Positions 7,497 to 17,169 are shown, counted from the first letter of the stretch. The stretch: 64,000 bases of DNA from Bacteroidales bacterium Phil12 (GCA_002633275.1 NWBO01000151.1:1-64000); one strand, 5' to 3'. The notes: a model not told the origin generated them from the sequence alone. Program-made: numbers and translations.

Positions 7497-7641
7497 CTTT
7501 TCAATTAAACTTTCTCTTGAAATTAAAATGATGTCTTATTTGCTTTATAACTTACTTACAGACTTAGAAATCAATATCCAAAAACTTCTCGTAAAAATAT
7601 TGCCCTGCCAATCCTTGTTGGAAATATATTCTTAAAAAATA

Positions 7642-7671
7642 TTGTAAAAACAAAATAAGTTCTTATATTTG
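7642..7671 (+). promoter_or_regulatory. Promoter of the fucosidase gene
   Basis: TATATTTG at 7664-7671 with TTG at 7642-7644, 19 bases apart. The transcript would begin just before the 19-base leader repeats. Confidence 0.65.
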
Positions 7672-7678
7672 CAAAATC

Positions 7679-7751
7679 AAAACAAGAGAAACAAATTAAA
7701 ACAAGAGAAACAAATTAAAACAAGAGGAACAAATTAAAACAAGAGAAACAA
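7679..7751 (+). repeat. 19-base tandem repeats in the fucosidase leader
   Basis: Units AAAACAAGAGAAACAAATT start at 7679, 7698 and 7717 (the last with one A-to-G change), plus a partial fourth at 7736. They fill the space between the promoter and the start codon at 7762. Confidence 0.9.
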
Positions 7752-7761
7752 GAAAATAACC

Positions 7762-9465
7762 ATGAAAAAATTGATTTTTACACTTATATCCATATTTGCT
7801 CTTTGTCTTTCGGCTTCTGCCCAGCAAGGCGAAATACCTCTGCCGACCAACGCCCAGTTGCAATGGCATAATATGGAACGAATAATGTTCGTTCATTGGG
7901 GTATGGCCACTTGGCAAGGCAGAGAATACGACAACCACTCCACCCCTTTGGACAGTATCCACCCATCTCAATATTCCACAGACCAATGGTGCGAAGTCGC
8001 AAGGTCTTGGGGAGCTACGATGATTATCTTTGTCGCCAAACACGTGGGCGGATTTTGTTGGTGGCAGACCAATACGACGGATTACGGCGTAAAACAATTG
8101 AAATGGCGTAACGGTAAAGCCGATGTTATGGCGGATTTGTCGGCTTCGTGCAAAAAATACGGTCTCAGACTCGGAGTGTATGTTTATCCGGGCGATGACA
8201 AATGGGGTGCAGGCATAGGCTCGGGAGGAATATGCCGGGATACTTCAAAACAAGAGGAATACAATAAGATTTTCAGACAACAACTAACCGAAGTTTTATC
8301 CAACTATGGCACGATAAGCGAGGTTTGGTTTGACGGCAACTGCAAGATACCCGTTAAAGATATTTTGGAAAAATATGCCAAAGATGCCGTTGTGTTCCAA
8401 TCTGCTCAGGCTTCTTTGCGCTGGGTCGGCAATGAGGACGGTATAGCCCCTTATCCCAATTGGTATACCGTAAGTAAAAAGGATTTGAAAAAAGGTGATG
8501 CAACGGCTTTGAACTCGGATATCGACGGAGATGCTTACGCTCCGATAGAGATAGACGTGCCACTGTTGAACAACGGCGGGCATAAATGGTTTTGGGCAGC
8601 GGGAACGGACAGTTTGCTTATGACCACCGAACAATTGATGACTCTTTATTACAAATCTGTGGGCAGAGGCGGTAATCTTCTGTTAAACTCCACGCCCGAC
8701 ACAAGCGGCATAATTCCGCTTTCTCATCAAAAAGTGTATGCCGCATTCGGTAAAGAACTCAACAACAGATTTATGTTCCCGATTCGTTGGCAGAAAGGTG
8801 AATATCGCAGTATTTTTATGGATTTGAACGGAGCGAAAACCATCAACCACGTTGTTATTCAAGAAGATTTGACGTATGGTCAGAGAATTTTGGAATACCG
8901 GGTCAAAGGTAAAATCGGTAAGGATTGGGTAACGCTTTGCAAAGGCACATCGGTGGGCAGCAAACGTATAGAATATTTCAACGATATAACCGTTGAGGCG
9001 GTTAAATTGGAGATATTGAAGAGCAAAGACTCGCCGCATATAAAGTATTTTATGGTTTATAATGTTCAGACCGAACTGACGGATTTGATTTTGGAAAACG
9101 GCGATTGGAAACCCATACAAGTCGGTTATTGGAACAAAGGTACGTTCAGCAGCATCAAAGACTCGACGTTTGTTATCGATTTAAGCGACAAAATCACAGA
9201 AGTCGGACAGTATCTGTTATCGTTCGACCAACTTTCTTACGATTATAATTCAAAGAAATCATCGGCATTGATATTCAAAAACTTAAATCTTGAAATCTAT
9301 GGCTCTTCCCACCCTGAATTAATACAAAAAGCAGCCGACAATCAATTCCTGATAATTAATTCTCAACAAACTCAAAAAGATTTTCCCATACGTTTCAAAG
9401 CCGATATTCGCTCTTCGGGTGCGTCGTCCATCGGAGAAATAACAATTAAAAAGGTTACGTATTAA
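7762..9465 (+). CDS. Secreted alpha-L-fucosidase, GH29 family
   Basis: A 567-residue precursor with a signal peptide (MKKLIFTLISIFALCLSASA, likely cut after residue 20). The GH29 catalytic domain spans about residues 30-340: FVHWGMATWQ, AKHVGGFCWW, and EVWFDGNC, where Asp191 is the probable nucleophile. From about residue 350 a beta-sandwich region resembling carbohydrate-binding F5/8-type tails follows (INHVVIQEDL, RILEYRVKGK). It releases terminal alpha-L-fucose from glycans in the periplasm or at the cell surface. The gene stands alone, with its own promoter and leader repeats, next to the restriction island, with no sus or sulfatase genes. Host- or algal-glycan use is an inference. Confidence 0.9.
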   Translation: MKKLIFTLISIFALCLSASAQQGEIPLPTNAQLQWHNMERIMFVHWGMATWQGREYDNHSTPLDSIHPSQYSTDQWCEVARSWGATMIIFVAKHVGGFCWWQTNTTDYGVKQLKWRNGKADVMADLSASCKKYGLRLGVYVYPGDDKWGAGIGSGGICRDTSKQEEYNKIFRQQLTEVLSNYGTISEVWFDGNCKIPVKDILEKYAKDAVVFQSAQASLRWVGNEDGIAPYPNWYTVSKKDLKKGDATALNSDIDGDAYAPIEIDVPLLNNGGHKWFWAAGTDSLLMTTEQLMTLYYKSVGRGGNLLLNSTPDTSGIIPLSHQKVYAAFGKELNNRFMFPIRWQKGEYRSIFMDLNGAKTINHVVIQEDLTYGQRILEYRVKGKIGKDWVTLCKGTSVGSKRIEYFNDITVEAVKLEILKSKDSPHIKYFMVYNVQTELTDLILENGDWKPIQVGYWNKGTFSSIKDSTFVIDLSDKITEVGQYLLSFDQLSYDYNSKKSSALIFKNLNLEIYGSSHPELIQKAADNQFLIINSQQTQKDFPIRFKADIRSSGASSIGEITIKKVTY

Positions 9466-9478
9466 TAAATACGTAACC
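9453..9478. terminator. Hairpin overlapping the fucosidase stop codon
   Basis: GGTTACGTATT (9453-9463) pairs perfectly with AATACGTAACC (9468-9478) around AATA, and the TAA stop lies in the stem/loop junction. A-runs on both sides give a T-run on the minus strand, so it may serve convergent transcription. The 177 bases beyond it are A/T-rich with nothing else recognised. Confidence 0.65.
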
Positions 9479-9655
9479 TCCAAAAAAAAATTCTCAAAAA
9501 AAAAAAAATAAAAATAAAATATAACAATAATGAAAAATAACTTTCTTTCTTAAAGAACGTGAGTGCTGTGAATTTATTATTTATAATCTATATTTTTCTA
9601 AAAAATTACGAAAATAAATTTCCAAACAGTTGCAACGTTTGAACAAAATACAAAA

Positions 9656-10171
9656 TTAAATTTGTTTTACGCCATATACCTCTTTATGCAGTGTGTGTTT
9701 AATGGTATTGAATGGAATGGTCGGGTTTGTTGTCATTATCTTTAACTCCAATTCATTCAAACCTTCGGCGTATGGCGGCTGAATGTAAAAATCCTCCAAC
9801 AACGAAAATCCGTTGCGCTTATAGAACTCTATACGTTTTTTCGCCATAGCGTTTTCGGGTTTCTCCACCTCCAAAACCAAATCCTTGGCATATTTCTCTT
9901 TCAACGAAGCAAGAATTTTGCTGCCTATACCTTTGTTTCTTAACGAACCATCTACCGCCAAATACTCCACATAAACAAAATCCTTAAAATTCCAAACGGC
10001 ACATATTGCAACAAAATCGCCTTGCGAATAAACGGAATAAAAATCAAACTCCTGCTTTTGCAAATTAGAGACAATTCCCTCCCATAAACGCCTTTCGTCC
10101 TTTGGAAAAGAATTTATATACAAGTCTTTGTCTTTCTCGCAATCGGATATATTTAATTTCACAAATTCCAT
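9656..10171 (-). CDS. GNAT family N-acetyltransferase
   Basis: A 171-residue protein with the GNAT core: VYVEYLAVDGSLRNKGIGSKIL is the acetyl-CoA-binding strand and the R/Q-x-x-G-x-G/A-like loop (RNKGIGS, about residues 78-84). FYKRNGFSLL follows at the usual distance. It should transfer an acetyl group from acetyl-CoA to an amine; the substrate is unknown. It is the last gene of a probable three-gene minus-strand unit, 47 bases after the ECF sigma factor. Confidence 0.85.
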   Translation of the reverse strand: MEFVKLNISDCEKDKDLYINSFPKDERRLWEGIVSNLQKQEFDFYSVYSQGDFVAICAVWNFKDFVYVEYLAVDGSLRNKGIGSKILASLKEKYAKDLVLEVEKPENAMAKKRIEFYKRNGFSLLEDFYIQPPYAEGLNELELKIMTTNPTIPFNTIKHTLHKEVYGVKQI

Positions 10172-10218
10172 AATCTTTTATTTTACTTGTCAGGGTATCT
10201 GTTCGTCAATACAAAAAA

Positions 10219-10821
10219 TCAGCGTTGAGGGTATTTTTTGATAATCTCTTGCAAAAGGTTTCTGGCTCTGAACAATTTGGCTTTAACAGAACCCATAGGC
10301 ATATTCAACGCTTGTGATATTTGCTCATAACTCATTTCGTCGAAATATCGCATCTCAACCAATTGTCGGTAATTAGGTTTGAGTTTCAAGACAATTTCAC
10401 GAATATATTTCTTTTGCTGTTCGTTTATCATCTCTTCCTCAGGCGAAAAAGACTGCGAAGCCATATTTTTTATCTCCTTTGACACATAACCTTTACCGTC
10501 CTCGCCGTCGTCGTCCATAGACATGGTCTGCATCCGTTGTTTTCTAATAAAGTCGATGCAATTGTTGGTGGCTATACGAAACAACCACGTCGAAAAAGCA
10601 TATTCGGGCGAATAATCTTTCAAGTTTCTAAACGCTTTACCAAAAGCCTCTATCGTCAAATCATCGGCATCGACAGTGTTTCTCGTCATCTTCAAAAGCA
10701 TATAATACACAGCCTCTTTGTACAATTCCAAAAGCGATGCGTATGCCTTTTGGTCGCCCTTATCACGTGCCAATAATACCAATTCGTAATCTCTTTTTGC
10801 CTTATCCGTCATAGTCGCCAA
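10219..10821 (-). CDS. ECF-type RNA polymerase sigma-70 factor
   Basis: A 200-residue factor with region 2 (DADDLTIEAFGKAFRNL and FSTWLFRIATNNCIDFIRKQ, about residues 50-95) and region 4 (LKPNYRQLVEMRYFDEMSYEQI then MPMGSVKAKLFRARNLL, about residues 145-190). A linker with DDDGEDG joins them. It directs RNA polymerase to alternative promoters. No anti-sigma gene is adjacent; instead it lies three bases after a GT2-like membrane protein gene. An alternative start is the ATG three codons in (MTDKAKR). Confidence 0.92.
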   Translation of the reverse strand: MATMTDKAKRDYELVLLARDKGDQKAYASLLELYKEAVYYMLLKMTRNTVDADDLTIEAFGKAFRNLKDYSPEYAFSTWLFRIATNNCIDFIRKQRMQTMSMDDDGEDGKGYVSKEIKNMASQSFSPEEEMINEQQKKYIREIVLKLKPNYRQLVEMRYFDEMSYEQISQALNMPMGSVKAKLFRARNLLQEIIKKYPQR

Positions 10822-10824
10822 AAT

Positions 10825-12006
10825 TTATTTATCCCACCTGATTTTCTTTTCTTTTTTTCTGTAAAACAGTGTTTTCAATTTTATTACAGCATCAAAGAAA
10901 AAGAAAAATATCTCCATAAAAGGTACAAAGAACCAACCTTTTTTGATTGTCAATCTGTTTGTACATTTCTTATAAACCGTAATCTGAGAAATCCATTTAA
11001 TCAAAACCGCAACAACGATATATTGCCAAGGAAATCCCATAAACAACAATACTCCTGCAAAAGCATAGAACAAAAACGCTGCCAAAGGGTTTAACGTCAA
11101 AAGAAATCTGTCTTTCATAGCAAGCACTTTATGAGAAAAACTCTCCGCAACCCTCATTCTGACAAACGTAGAAAAACTATCGTACTTAGGCAGCCAAACA
11201 AAAGAATGCTCGTTCAAAACCATTGCCGTATTGGTCTTTGTGCCGTGTCTATGAACGAAATAATCTTCCTGGCTGCAATTGATTGCATATTGAGGAATAA
11301 AGCCCGATTTACTAATAAAGAAGTCTTTGTCGTAAATCATATTCATTCCGCAAGCCGAATAAACATTACCCGCCAATGTAAAAGAAATCAATTTGATATA
11401 ATTCCTTGCTTGCGAGTATCTCTCAATACTTTTCCTCAATCCTTTGGACTCTTCTCTAAGGCATATACCGCTTGTGATTTTAATGTTTTGATTGCCATTG
11501 ACAGGGTTCATCATCTCGCTCAACCAATTAAAACCCTTTGGTTTGGAGGCAACATTGGTCAGCAAAACATTGGAATACTTGGCGGAACGGATACCGATTG
11601 ACAAAGAAAACTTATAACTGTCGAATTTATTGTCATTTTTGCCTAAGTTTATAACCGTCAGATTAGGATAATTCTCTTTGAGGATAAACAAAACATACTC
11701 CGTATCATCGGAAGAATTTTCATTGACCACCACCACTTCAAAGGTTTCGTAGTCTTGTTCCAAGAACTGCAAAAGTCCGTCCCTTAACGCTTCGCCGTTA
11801 TTGTTGGCAACGAGGACTATACTTACTCCTTGCTTTTCGGTTACAGGTTGAATAGGATGTTTTTTAGATTTTCTTATATGTCTGAGCATACCGCCATATA
11901 CCACAAAATAGTATATAAGTTGAACGAGCAGCATCGCTCCACACACGATAAGCAGTACCAATACGGGAAGTTGCGGTCTGTAATTCAAAAAATCCAATAA
12001 GTCCAT
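10825..12006 (-). CDS. GT2-like membrane glycosyltransferase-fold protein with altered active-site residues
   Basis: A 393-residue protein with an N-terminal membrane helix (LPVLVLLIVCGAMLLVQLIY), a GT-A fold domain (VSIVLVANNNGEALRDGLLQF, about residues 58-80) and at least two C-terminal membrane segments (about residues 290-335). Family GT2 normally has a DxD-type motif in the VLLTDAD position. Here it reads VLLTNVASKPKGFNW, the earlier VDD-like position reads VNENSSDDTE, and no QxxRW is clear. It may be an inactive or repurposed relative. It is the first gene of the unit with the ECF sigma factor, three bases apart, so it could be linked to envelope-stress control. Confidence 0.8.
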   Translation of the reverse strand: MDLLDFLNYRPQLPVLVLLIVCGAMLLVQLIYYFVVYGGMLRHIRKSKKHPIQPVTEKQGVSIVLVANNNGEALRDGLLQFLEQDYETFEVVVVNENSSDDTEYVLFILKENYPNLTVINLGKNDNKFDSYKFSLSIGIRSAKYSNVLLTNVASKPKGFNWLSEMMNPVNGNQNIKITSGICLREESKGLRKSIERYSQARNYIKLISFTLAGNVYSACGMNMIYDKDFFISKSGFIPQYAINCSQEDYFVHRHGTKTNTAMVLNEHSFVWLPKYDSFSTFVRMRVAESFSHKVLAMKDRFLLTLNPLAAFLFYAFAGVLLFMGFPWQYIVVAVLIKWISQITVYKKCTNRLTIKKGWFFVPFMEIFFFFFDAVIKLKTLFYRKKEKKIRWDK

Positions 12007-12034
12007 TTACTTTGTCGCTTTTAGTATCAGGGTG

Positions 12035-12042
12035 CAAAGTTA
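12035..12042 (-). promoter_or_regulatory. Promoter of the GT2/ECF/GNAT unit
   Basis: On the minus strand this reads TAACTTTG, about 30 bases upstream of the GT2-like start codon. Confidence 0.6.
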
Positions 12043-12102
12043 CATTATTATTTTATAATATGGTCGTTTCAATTATTTTTTTAAGAATAATTTTATTGTC
12101 GG

Positions 12103-12129
12103 CAAAAAAGGGAACGCCTGAGCATTCCC
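12103..12129 (-). terminator. Rho-independent terminator behind metG
   Basis: On the minus strand GGGAATGC and GCGTTCCC pair around TCAG and are followed by TTTTTTG. It lies about 160 bases beyond the metG stop. The gap 12007-12286 otherwise holds only repeats and A/T-rich sequence. Confidence 0.8.
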
Positions 12130-12221
12130 CAACGATTATGAAAATTAAATTACATTTTTCTTTTTTTCTTTACATTGATTACCAAAATATTGTCTGCAAT
12201 CGTTTATTTATTCTTTATAAC

Positions 12222-12285
12222 CCTCACGGCTTTTTATATTCCTCACGGCTTTGCCATAAAAATCCCCCCCCCCGTGCGGCTGCAC
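12222..12285 (-). repeat. Direct repeat, ten-base homopolymer and GC-rich hairpin at the metG 3' end
   Basis: CCTCACGGCTTT occurs at 12222-12233 and 12241-12252. A run of ten C (12264-12273; G on the metG strand) abuts the hairpin GTGCGGCTGCAC (12274-12285), one base from the metG stop. The hairpin resembles GTGCGGCTCGCAC of the GC-rich repeats in the island. Confidence 0.65.
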
Positions 12286-12286
12286 A

Positions 12287-14341
12287 TTATCTTACGACGC
12301 TGCCTGCACCAAAATCTTTGTCGCAACCGATGAATGACAATTCGCCCAAAGCGTTTTCCGCCATAAGTATCATACCGCGACTTTCGATGCCTTTAAGTTC
12401 TTTCGGAGCAAGATTAACCAAAACCGCCACACGCCTGCCTATAATATCCTCAGGCTTGTACCACTCGGCTATACCGCTCACGATAGTCCTTTGGTCTATG
12501 CCCGTATCCACCGTAAGTTTCAGCAGTTTCTTGGTCTTTGCCACTTTCTCGGCTTGAAGAACCCTGCCTATACGTATGTCCATCTTCTCAAAGTCCTCAA
12601 AACTTATATTATCTTTTTGCGGCTTAACCTCTGCGTTGTTAAGCAGATTTTGTTTCTTGGTCGCTTCAAGTTTATCCGTCTGCTTTTGTATGGCTTCGTC
12701 CTCTATTCTTTCAAACAACAGTTCGGGAGTATTGATGGCACTGCCTTGTGACAAAAGACTTATGCTTCCTGCCTGTGTCCAAGAATGTTTTGCAAGGTTA
12801 AGCATCTTTTGCAGTTTCTGCGAAGAGAAAGGCAAAAAAGGCTCGGCCAATATGGCAAGATTGGCACAAATCTGCAAAGAAATATTCAATACCGTGGAAG
12901 TACGCTTTTCGTCCGTTTTGACAGTCTTCCAAGGCTCATTCTCCGTCAGATACTTATTGCCCAAACGAGCCAAATTCATTAATTCAAACAAAGCGTCTCT
13001 GAACTTATAATTCTCAATGAGAGTGCCTATCTTCTCGGGATAAGCCTTTATCTCTTCCATTGCGGATTTATCCGTTTCATTCAACTCAAAGGTTTGTGGA
13101 ACTTTTCCCTCAAAGTATTTATGTGTCAAAACTATTGTACGATTGACAAAGTTACCCAAAATGGCCACCAATTCGCTATTGTTTCTTGTCTGAAAGTCTT
13201 TCCAAGTAAAATCATTATCCTTGGTCTCGGGAGCATTGGCACAAAGAACATAACGCAACACATCCTGTTTGTTCGGAAAATCTTCCAAATATTCATTCAA
13301 CCAAACAGCCCAAGAACGGGAGGTGGATATTTTGTCGCCCTCTAAATTCAAAAACTCGTTGGCAGGCACATTCTCAGGCAATATGAAATCGCCGTGAGCC
13401 TTCAACATCGCAGGAAATACTATGCAGTGGAAAACAATATTGTCCTTGCCTATAAAATGAACAAGTTTGGTTTCTTTATCCTGCCACCATTTTCTCCAAT
13501 CGTCTCCGACTTTTTCTATCGTGTTGGATATATATCCTATCGGAGCATCAAACCAAACATACAACACCTTGCCGTCTGCACCCTCAACAGGTACTTTTAT
13601 TCCCCAATCCAAATCACGGGTAACCGCACGAGGTTGCAATCCGTTATCCAACCACGATTTACATTGTCCATAAACATTGACTTTCCATTCCTTGTGATTT
13701 TCCAAAATCCACTCTTTCAAGAATGCCTCATAATCATTCAACGGCAAGAACCAATGCTTGGTTTCTTTCAACACGGGAGCATTGCCCGACAAAGCACTCT
13801 TCGGATTAATCAAATCGGTTGCGTTCAACGATGAGCCGCATTTCTCACACTGGTCTCCGTATGCATGTTCATTACCGCATATAGGACACGTACCCGTTAT
13901 GTATCTGTCGGCAAGAAAAGTCTGCTCCTGCTCGTCGTAATATTGTTTTGTTGTCTGCTCTATGAATTTACCCTCATTATACAGTTTCAAGAAAAATTCC
14001 GACGCTGTCTTTTCGTGCGTTGCACTCGTTGTACGGGAATAGACATCGAAAGTCATTCCGAACTCCTCAAAAGACTTCTTTATTATGGAATGGTATCTAT
14101 CCACAACGTCCTGCGGAGTACAACCTTCTTTCTTTGCCCTTATCGTTACGGGAACACCATGCTCATCACTGCCGCCTATAAAGAATATATCCTCGCCCTG
14201 CAAACGCAAATATCTGCAATATATATCGGCGGGAACATAAACTCCTGCCATGTGTCCTATATGTATCGGACCATTGGCGTAGGGCAATGCCGTTGTTACG
14301 GTATAACGTTTGAATTTTCTGTCTTTATCTGTATAAGTCAT
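12287..14341 (-). CDS. metG: Methionyl-tRNA synthetase with C-terminal tRNA-binding domain
   Basis: A 684-residue class I synthetase that charges tRNA-Met with methionine. Visible features are the HIGH signature ([10 protein letters not shown] near residue 25), a zinc knuckle ([17 protein letters not shown], about residues 145-161) and the KMSKS-equivalent KISTS ([11 protein letters not shown] near residue 340). The anticodon-binding helical region follows. The C-terminal EMAP/Trbp111-like tRNA-binding domain begins with [14 protein letters not shown] (about residues 580-684). It starts 18 bases after glmM, so the two are probably co-transcribed. Length and domains are normal for the Bacteroidota long form. 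Confidence 0.97.
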   Translation of the reverse strand: MTYTDKDRKFKRYTVTTALPYANGPIHIGHMAGVYVPADIYCRYLRLQGEDIFFIGGSDEHGVPVTIRAKKEGCTPQDVVDRYHSIIKKSFEEFGMTFDVYSRTTSATHEKTASEFFLKLYNEGKFIEQTTKQYYDEQEQTFLADRYITGTCPICGNEHAYGDQCEKCGSSLNATDLINPKSALSGNAPVLKETKHWFLPLNDYEAFLKEWILENHKEWKVNVYGQCKSWLDNGLQPRAVTRDLDWGIKVPVEGADGKVLYVWFDAPIGYISNTIEKVGDDWRKWWQDKETKLVHFIGKDNIVFHCIVFPAMLKAHGDFILPENVPANEFLNLEGDKISTSRSWAVWLNEYLEDFPNKQDVLRYVLCANAPETKDNDFTWKDFQTRNNSELVAILGNFVNRTIVLTHKYFEGKVPQTFELNETDKSAMEEIKAYPEKIGTLIENYKFRDALFELMNLARLGNKYLTENEPWKTVKTDEKRTSTVLNISLQICANLAILAEPFLPFSSQKLQKMLNLAKHSWTQAGSISLLSQGSAINTPELLFERIEDEAIQKQTDKLEATKKQNLLNNAEVKPQKDNISFEDFEKMDIRIGRVLQAEKVAKTKKLLKLTVDTGIDQRTIVSGIAEWYKPEDIIGRRVAVLVNLAPKELKGIESRGMILMAENALGELSFIGCDKDFGAGSVVR

Positions 14342-14359
14342 AACTCTTGTTTTGAAAAA

Positions 14360-15760
14360 TTAAAGGTTTTCTCTGATTATCGAAGATATGTTTTCGATGA
14401 TTACGTCAGCCAAATGTTCTGCCTTTGCCATTGAATCGCTCTCGGCATAGATACGTATTATAGGCTCGGTATTGCTCTTACGCAAATGAACCCATTCGTT
14501 ATCGAAATTTATCTTCACTCCGTCTATCGTATTGACGTCATAGTTCTTGTATTTCTCTGCCATCGAACGAAGAACCAAATCGACATCAATCTCAGGCGTT
14601 AATTCCATTTTCTTTTTGGCTATAACATAGTTGGGATAAGAGTCTCTAAGGTCTTGACAAGACACTTTCTTTTTAGCCAAAAGAGTCAGGAACAATGCTA
14701 TACCGACCAAAGCATCTCTACCATAATGGCACTCCGGATAGATAACACCTCCATTGCCCTCGCCGCCTATAACGGCGTCAATCTCTTTCATCTTGGCCAC
14801 CACATTGACCTCTCCAACCGCTGCCGCTTCATACTTTTGGTTGTATCGCTTCTCGGTAACGTCTCTCAACGCCCTTGATGAAGAAAGATTTGAAACCGTA
14901 TTGCCGGGAGTATTGGAAAGCACGTAATCGGCAACAGCCACCAAGGTATATTCCTCGACAAAAGGCTTTCCTGTATTGGAAACGATAGCCAATCTATCCA
15001 CATCGGGATCAACTATAAATCCGCAATGGCAATGTTCTTTTTCAACCAATGCACAAATATCGGTTATATTCTCGGGCAACGGTTCGGGATTGTGAGCAAA
15101 AACTCCCGTAGGCTCATCGTTCAAGGCAAATACTTCCTTAACTCCCAATGCCTTTAATAATTTCTTTAACACAAAACCGCCTGTTGAATTAACCGAATCA
15201 AAAGCAATACGAAAATCTGCTTGTTTTATCGCCTCAACATCCACAAGCGGCAACGCCAACACCTTATCGATATGTTTATCCACCGCATCTTCAACCGTTG
15301 TGTATTTGCCCAATTTGGTTGCCTGTGCAAACGTAAAATCATTCTTCGCGGCAATCTCCAAAACTTTTTCTCCGTCTTGTTTGGAAATAAACTCTCCATT
15401 GGAAGCCAAGAATTTCAACGCATTCCATTGTATAGGGTTATGCGATGCGGTAAGGATTATTCCTCCGTCGGCGTGGTTGTCGATAACCGCCAACTCTGTC
15501 GTAGGTGTGGTGGAAAGCCCGGTATCCAAAACATCTACGCCCATTGCCATAAGCGTTCCGCAAACCAAATTATTAACCATCTGACCCGAAATTCTCGCAT
15601 CTCTGCCGACAAGTATTGTGATGTTGTCCTTACCTGCTTTTTCTTTTATCACTTGTGCGAAAGCAGCCACAAATCCCACTAAATCCACAGGCGTAAGATT
15701 GTCGCCCGCTTTACCTCCTATCGTTCCTCTGAACCCTGATATTGATTTTACTAATGCCAT
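14360..15760 (-). CDS. glmM: Phosphoglucosamine mutase-type phosphohexomutase
   Basis: A 466-residue alpha-D-phosphohexomutase. The phosphoserine loop is TASHNP (near residue 105), the metal-binding loop is DPDVDRLA (near 255), the sugar-binding loop is GEGNGG (near 335), and the C-terminal phosphate-binding RKSNTEPIIRIY is present. The family interconverts glucosamine-6-phosphate and glucosamine-1-phosphate for peptidoglycan and lipid A precursors. Some relatives act on phosphoglucose or phosphomannose, so substrate is inferred from resemblance to Bacteroidota GlmM. It has its own promoter and is followed by metG. Confidence 0.88.
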   Translation of the reverse strand: MALVKSISGFRGTIGGKAGDNLTPVDLVGFVAAFAQVIKEKAGKDNITILVGRDARISGQMVNNLVCGTLMAMGVDVLDTGLSTTPTTELAVIDNHADGGIILTASHNPIQWNALKFLASNGEFISKQDGEKVLEIAAKNDFTFAQATKLGKYTTVEDAVDKHIDKVLALPLVDVEAIKQADFRIAFDSVNSTGGFVLKKLLKALGVKEVFALNDEPTGVFAHNPEPLPENITDICALVEKEHCHCGFIVDPDVDRLAIVSNTGKPFVEEYTLVAVADYVLSNTPGNTVSNLSSSRALRDVTEKRYNQKYEAAAVGEVNVVAKMKEIDAVIGGEGNGGVIYPECHYGRDALVGIALFLTLLAKKKVSCQDLRDSYPNYVIAKKKMELTPEIDVDLVLRSMAEKYKNYDVNTIDGVKINFDNEWVHLRKSNTEPIIRIYAESDSMAKAEHLADVIIENISSIIRENL

Positions 15761-15783
15761 TTTATTTATTCATTTTTACGCTG

Positions 15784-15791
15784 CAAAATTA
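15784..15791 (-). promoter_or_regulatory. Promoter of glmM-metG
   Basis: Minus-strand TAATTTTG about 25 bases upstream of the glmM start codon, with a TTG near 15812. Confidence 0.6.
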
Positions 15792-15888
15792 CAAAACTTT
15801 CTTTAACCGACAATAAAAAACAACAATTATCGTTACCACTTATTCAACCTTATGGAGGTTATTGCAATTAAAAATATATATTTCGATA

Positions 15889-17097
15889 ATGGATAATTCA
15901 CAAAACACAGCAACCGCACAACCCAAAGAAAAACTTTGGAACATAGGTTATTGGAAGGTAATGACAGCCAATTTCAGTTTGTTCTTTGCTTTTTATCTTC
16001 TCACTCCGTTGTTACCGTTATATCTTAGCGAAAACTTTCACGCAACATCGGACATAATCGGTCTTGTGCTTTCGGGTTACACTGTAACAGCATTGATTTC
16101 ACGACCTTTCAGCGGTTTTCTTGTGGATTCCCACCCGAGAAAGAAAGTCTTGTTATGGTGTTTTTTCTTTTTCTTTATATTCTTCGGCGGTTATTTGGCT
16201 GCCGGCTCATTGGTATTGTTCGCACTTGTCAGAACCTTACACGGACTGCCTTTCGGAGCCTTGGCCGTTGCCAACTCCACCGTAGCCATAGATGTATTGC
16301 CGTCAAGCAGAAGAAACGAAGGTATAGGTTACTACGGACTGAGCAACAACCTTGCTATGGCTTTCGCACCGACGGTGGGATTGTTTTTATATCGTTTCAC
16401 ACATAGTTTCGATATATTGTTTATCATCGCTTTTGTTGTGGCGGGCATCGGTTTTTTCGTCGATTCCACATTAAAACTGCCCAAAAGACAAATAGTAAAA
16501 ACCAAGACAAAACTCTCACTTGACAGGTTTTTCTTAACAAGAGGATGGTTGCTTGCGGTCAATATGACTTTTTTTGGTTTTTGTTACGGAGTGTTAAGCA
16601 ATTACCTTGCCTTATATGCCAAAGAAAAGATGAATATCGGTTCGGGTACGGGTATATTTTTCACTCTTTTAAGCGTTGGGCTTATTCTTTCGAGATTGCA
16701 AGGCAACAAAGGGCTTAGAGAGGGCAGACTGACCCAAAACGCATGCGAAGGAGTTATCATATCCTCTATCGGTTACACTCTTTTTGTGGCTATGCCCGAC
16801 AGTGTTGGTTTTTATCTTTCGGCGTTGTTTATCGGTCTTGGCAACGGACATATGTACCCTGCCTTTCAGAATATGTTCATAAGTATGGCAAAGCATAACG
16901 AACGCGGCACGGCAAACTCCACCATACTTGTTGCTTGGGATACGGGTATAGGCATAGGTGTTATCGTCGGTGGATTTGTGTCGCATCTGCTGGATTATAC
17001 GGCAGCCTTTTGGGTTTCCGCCATCGGACAGATTTTAGGTGCAGCATTATTTATCGCCTTTGGCAGAAAGTTTTTCAACAAACGAAGATTGGCGTAA
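15889..17097 (+). CDS. Major facilitator superfamily transporter
   Basis: A 402-residue polytopic protein with about twelve hydrophobic segments. The segment-2/3 loop reads GFLVDSHPRKKVLLW, a variant of the MFS G-x-x-x-D-R/K signature. A cytosolic linker after helix 6 is KLPKRQIVKTKTKL. It probably exports or imports a small solute by proton coupling; the substrate is unknown. The ATG at 15889 (MDNSQNT) is chosen over a TTG nine codons upstream because the latter would lie close to the probable promoter region. It is divergent from glmM. Confidence 0.88.
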   Translation: MDNSQNTATAQPKEKLWNIGYWKVMTANFSLFFAFYLLTPLLPLYLSENFHATSDIIGLVLSGYTVTALISRPFSGFLVDSHPRKKVLLWCFFFFFIFFGGYLAAGSLVLFALVRTLHGLPFGALAVANSTVAIDVLPSSRRNEGIGYYGLSNNLAMAFAPTVGLFLYRFTHSFDILFIIAFVVAGIGFFVDSTLKLPKRQIVKTKTKLSLDRFFLTRGWLLAVNMTFFGFCYGVLSNYLALYAKEKMNIGSGTGIFFTLLSVGLILSRLQGNKGLREGRLTQNACEGVIISSIGYTLFVAMPDSVGFYLSALFIGLGNGHMYPAFQNMFISMAKHNERGTANSTILVAWDTGIGIGVIVGGFVSHLLDYTAAFWVSAIGQILGAALFIAFGRKFFNKRRLA

Positions 17098-17169
17098 CAA
17101 GATCCGAGTAATTTGTTTCTTCGTCAAGTTTTTCAACTTTTTACCTGCACGGTTTTCATCAAAATAATA

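Noticed and set aside
7429-7635. A 68-codon frame on the plus strand after the restriction operon
   Set aside because: It starts inside a promoter match, runs through the hairpin at 7461-7496, and has no coding-like composition or family resemblance.
12012-12557. A 181-codon plus-strand frame across the metG 3' end
   Set aside because: Most of it is antisense to metG, and the rest covers the terminator and repeats.
13865-14434. A 189-codon frame antisense to metG and glmM
   Set aside because: It crosses two well-supported genes on the opposite strand and matches no family.
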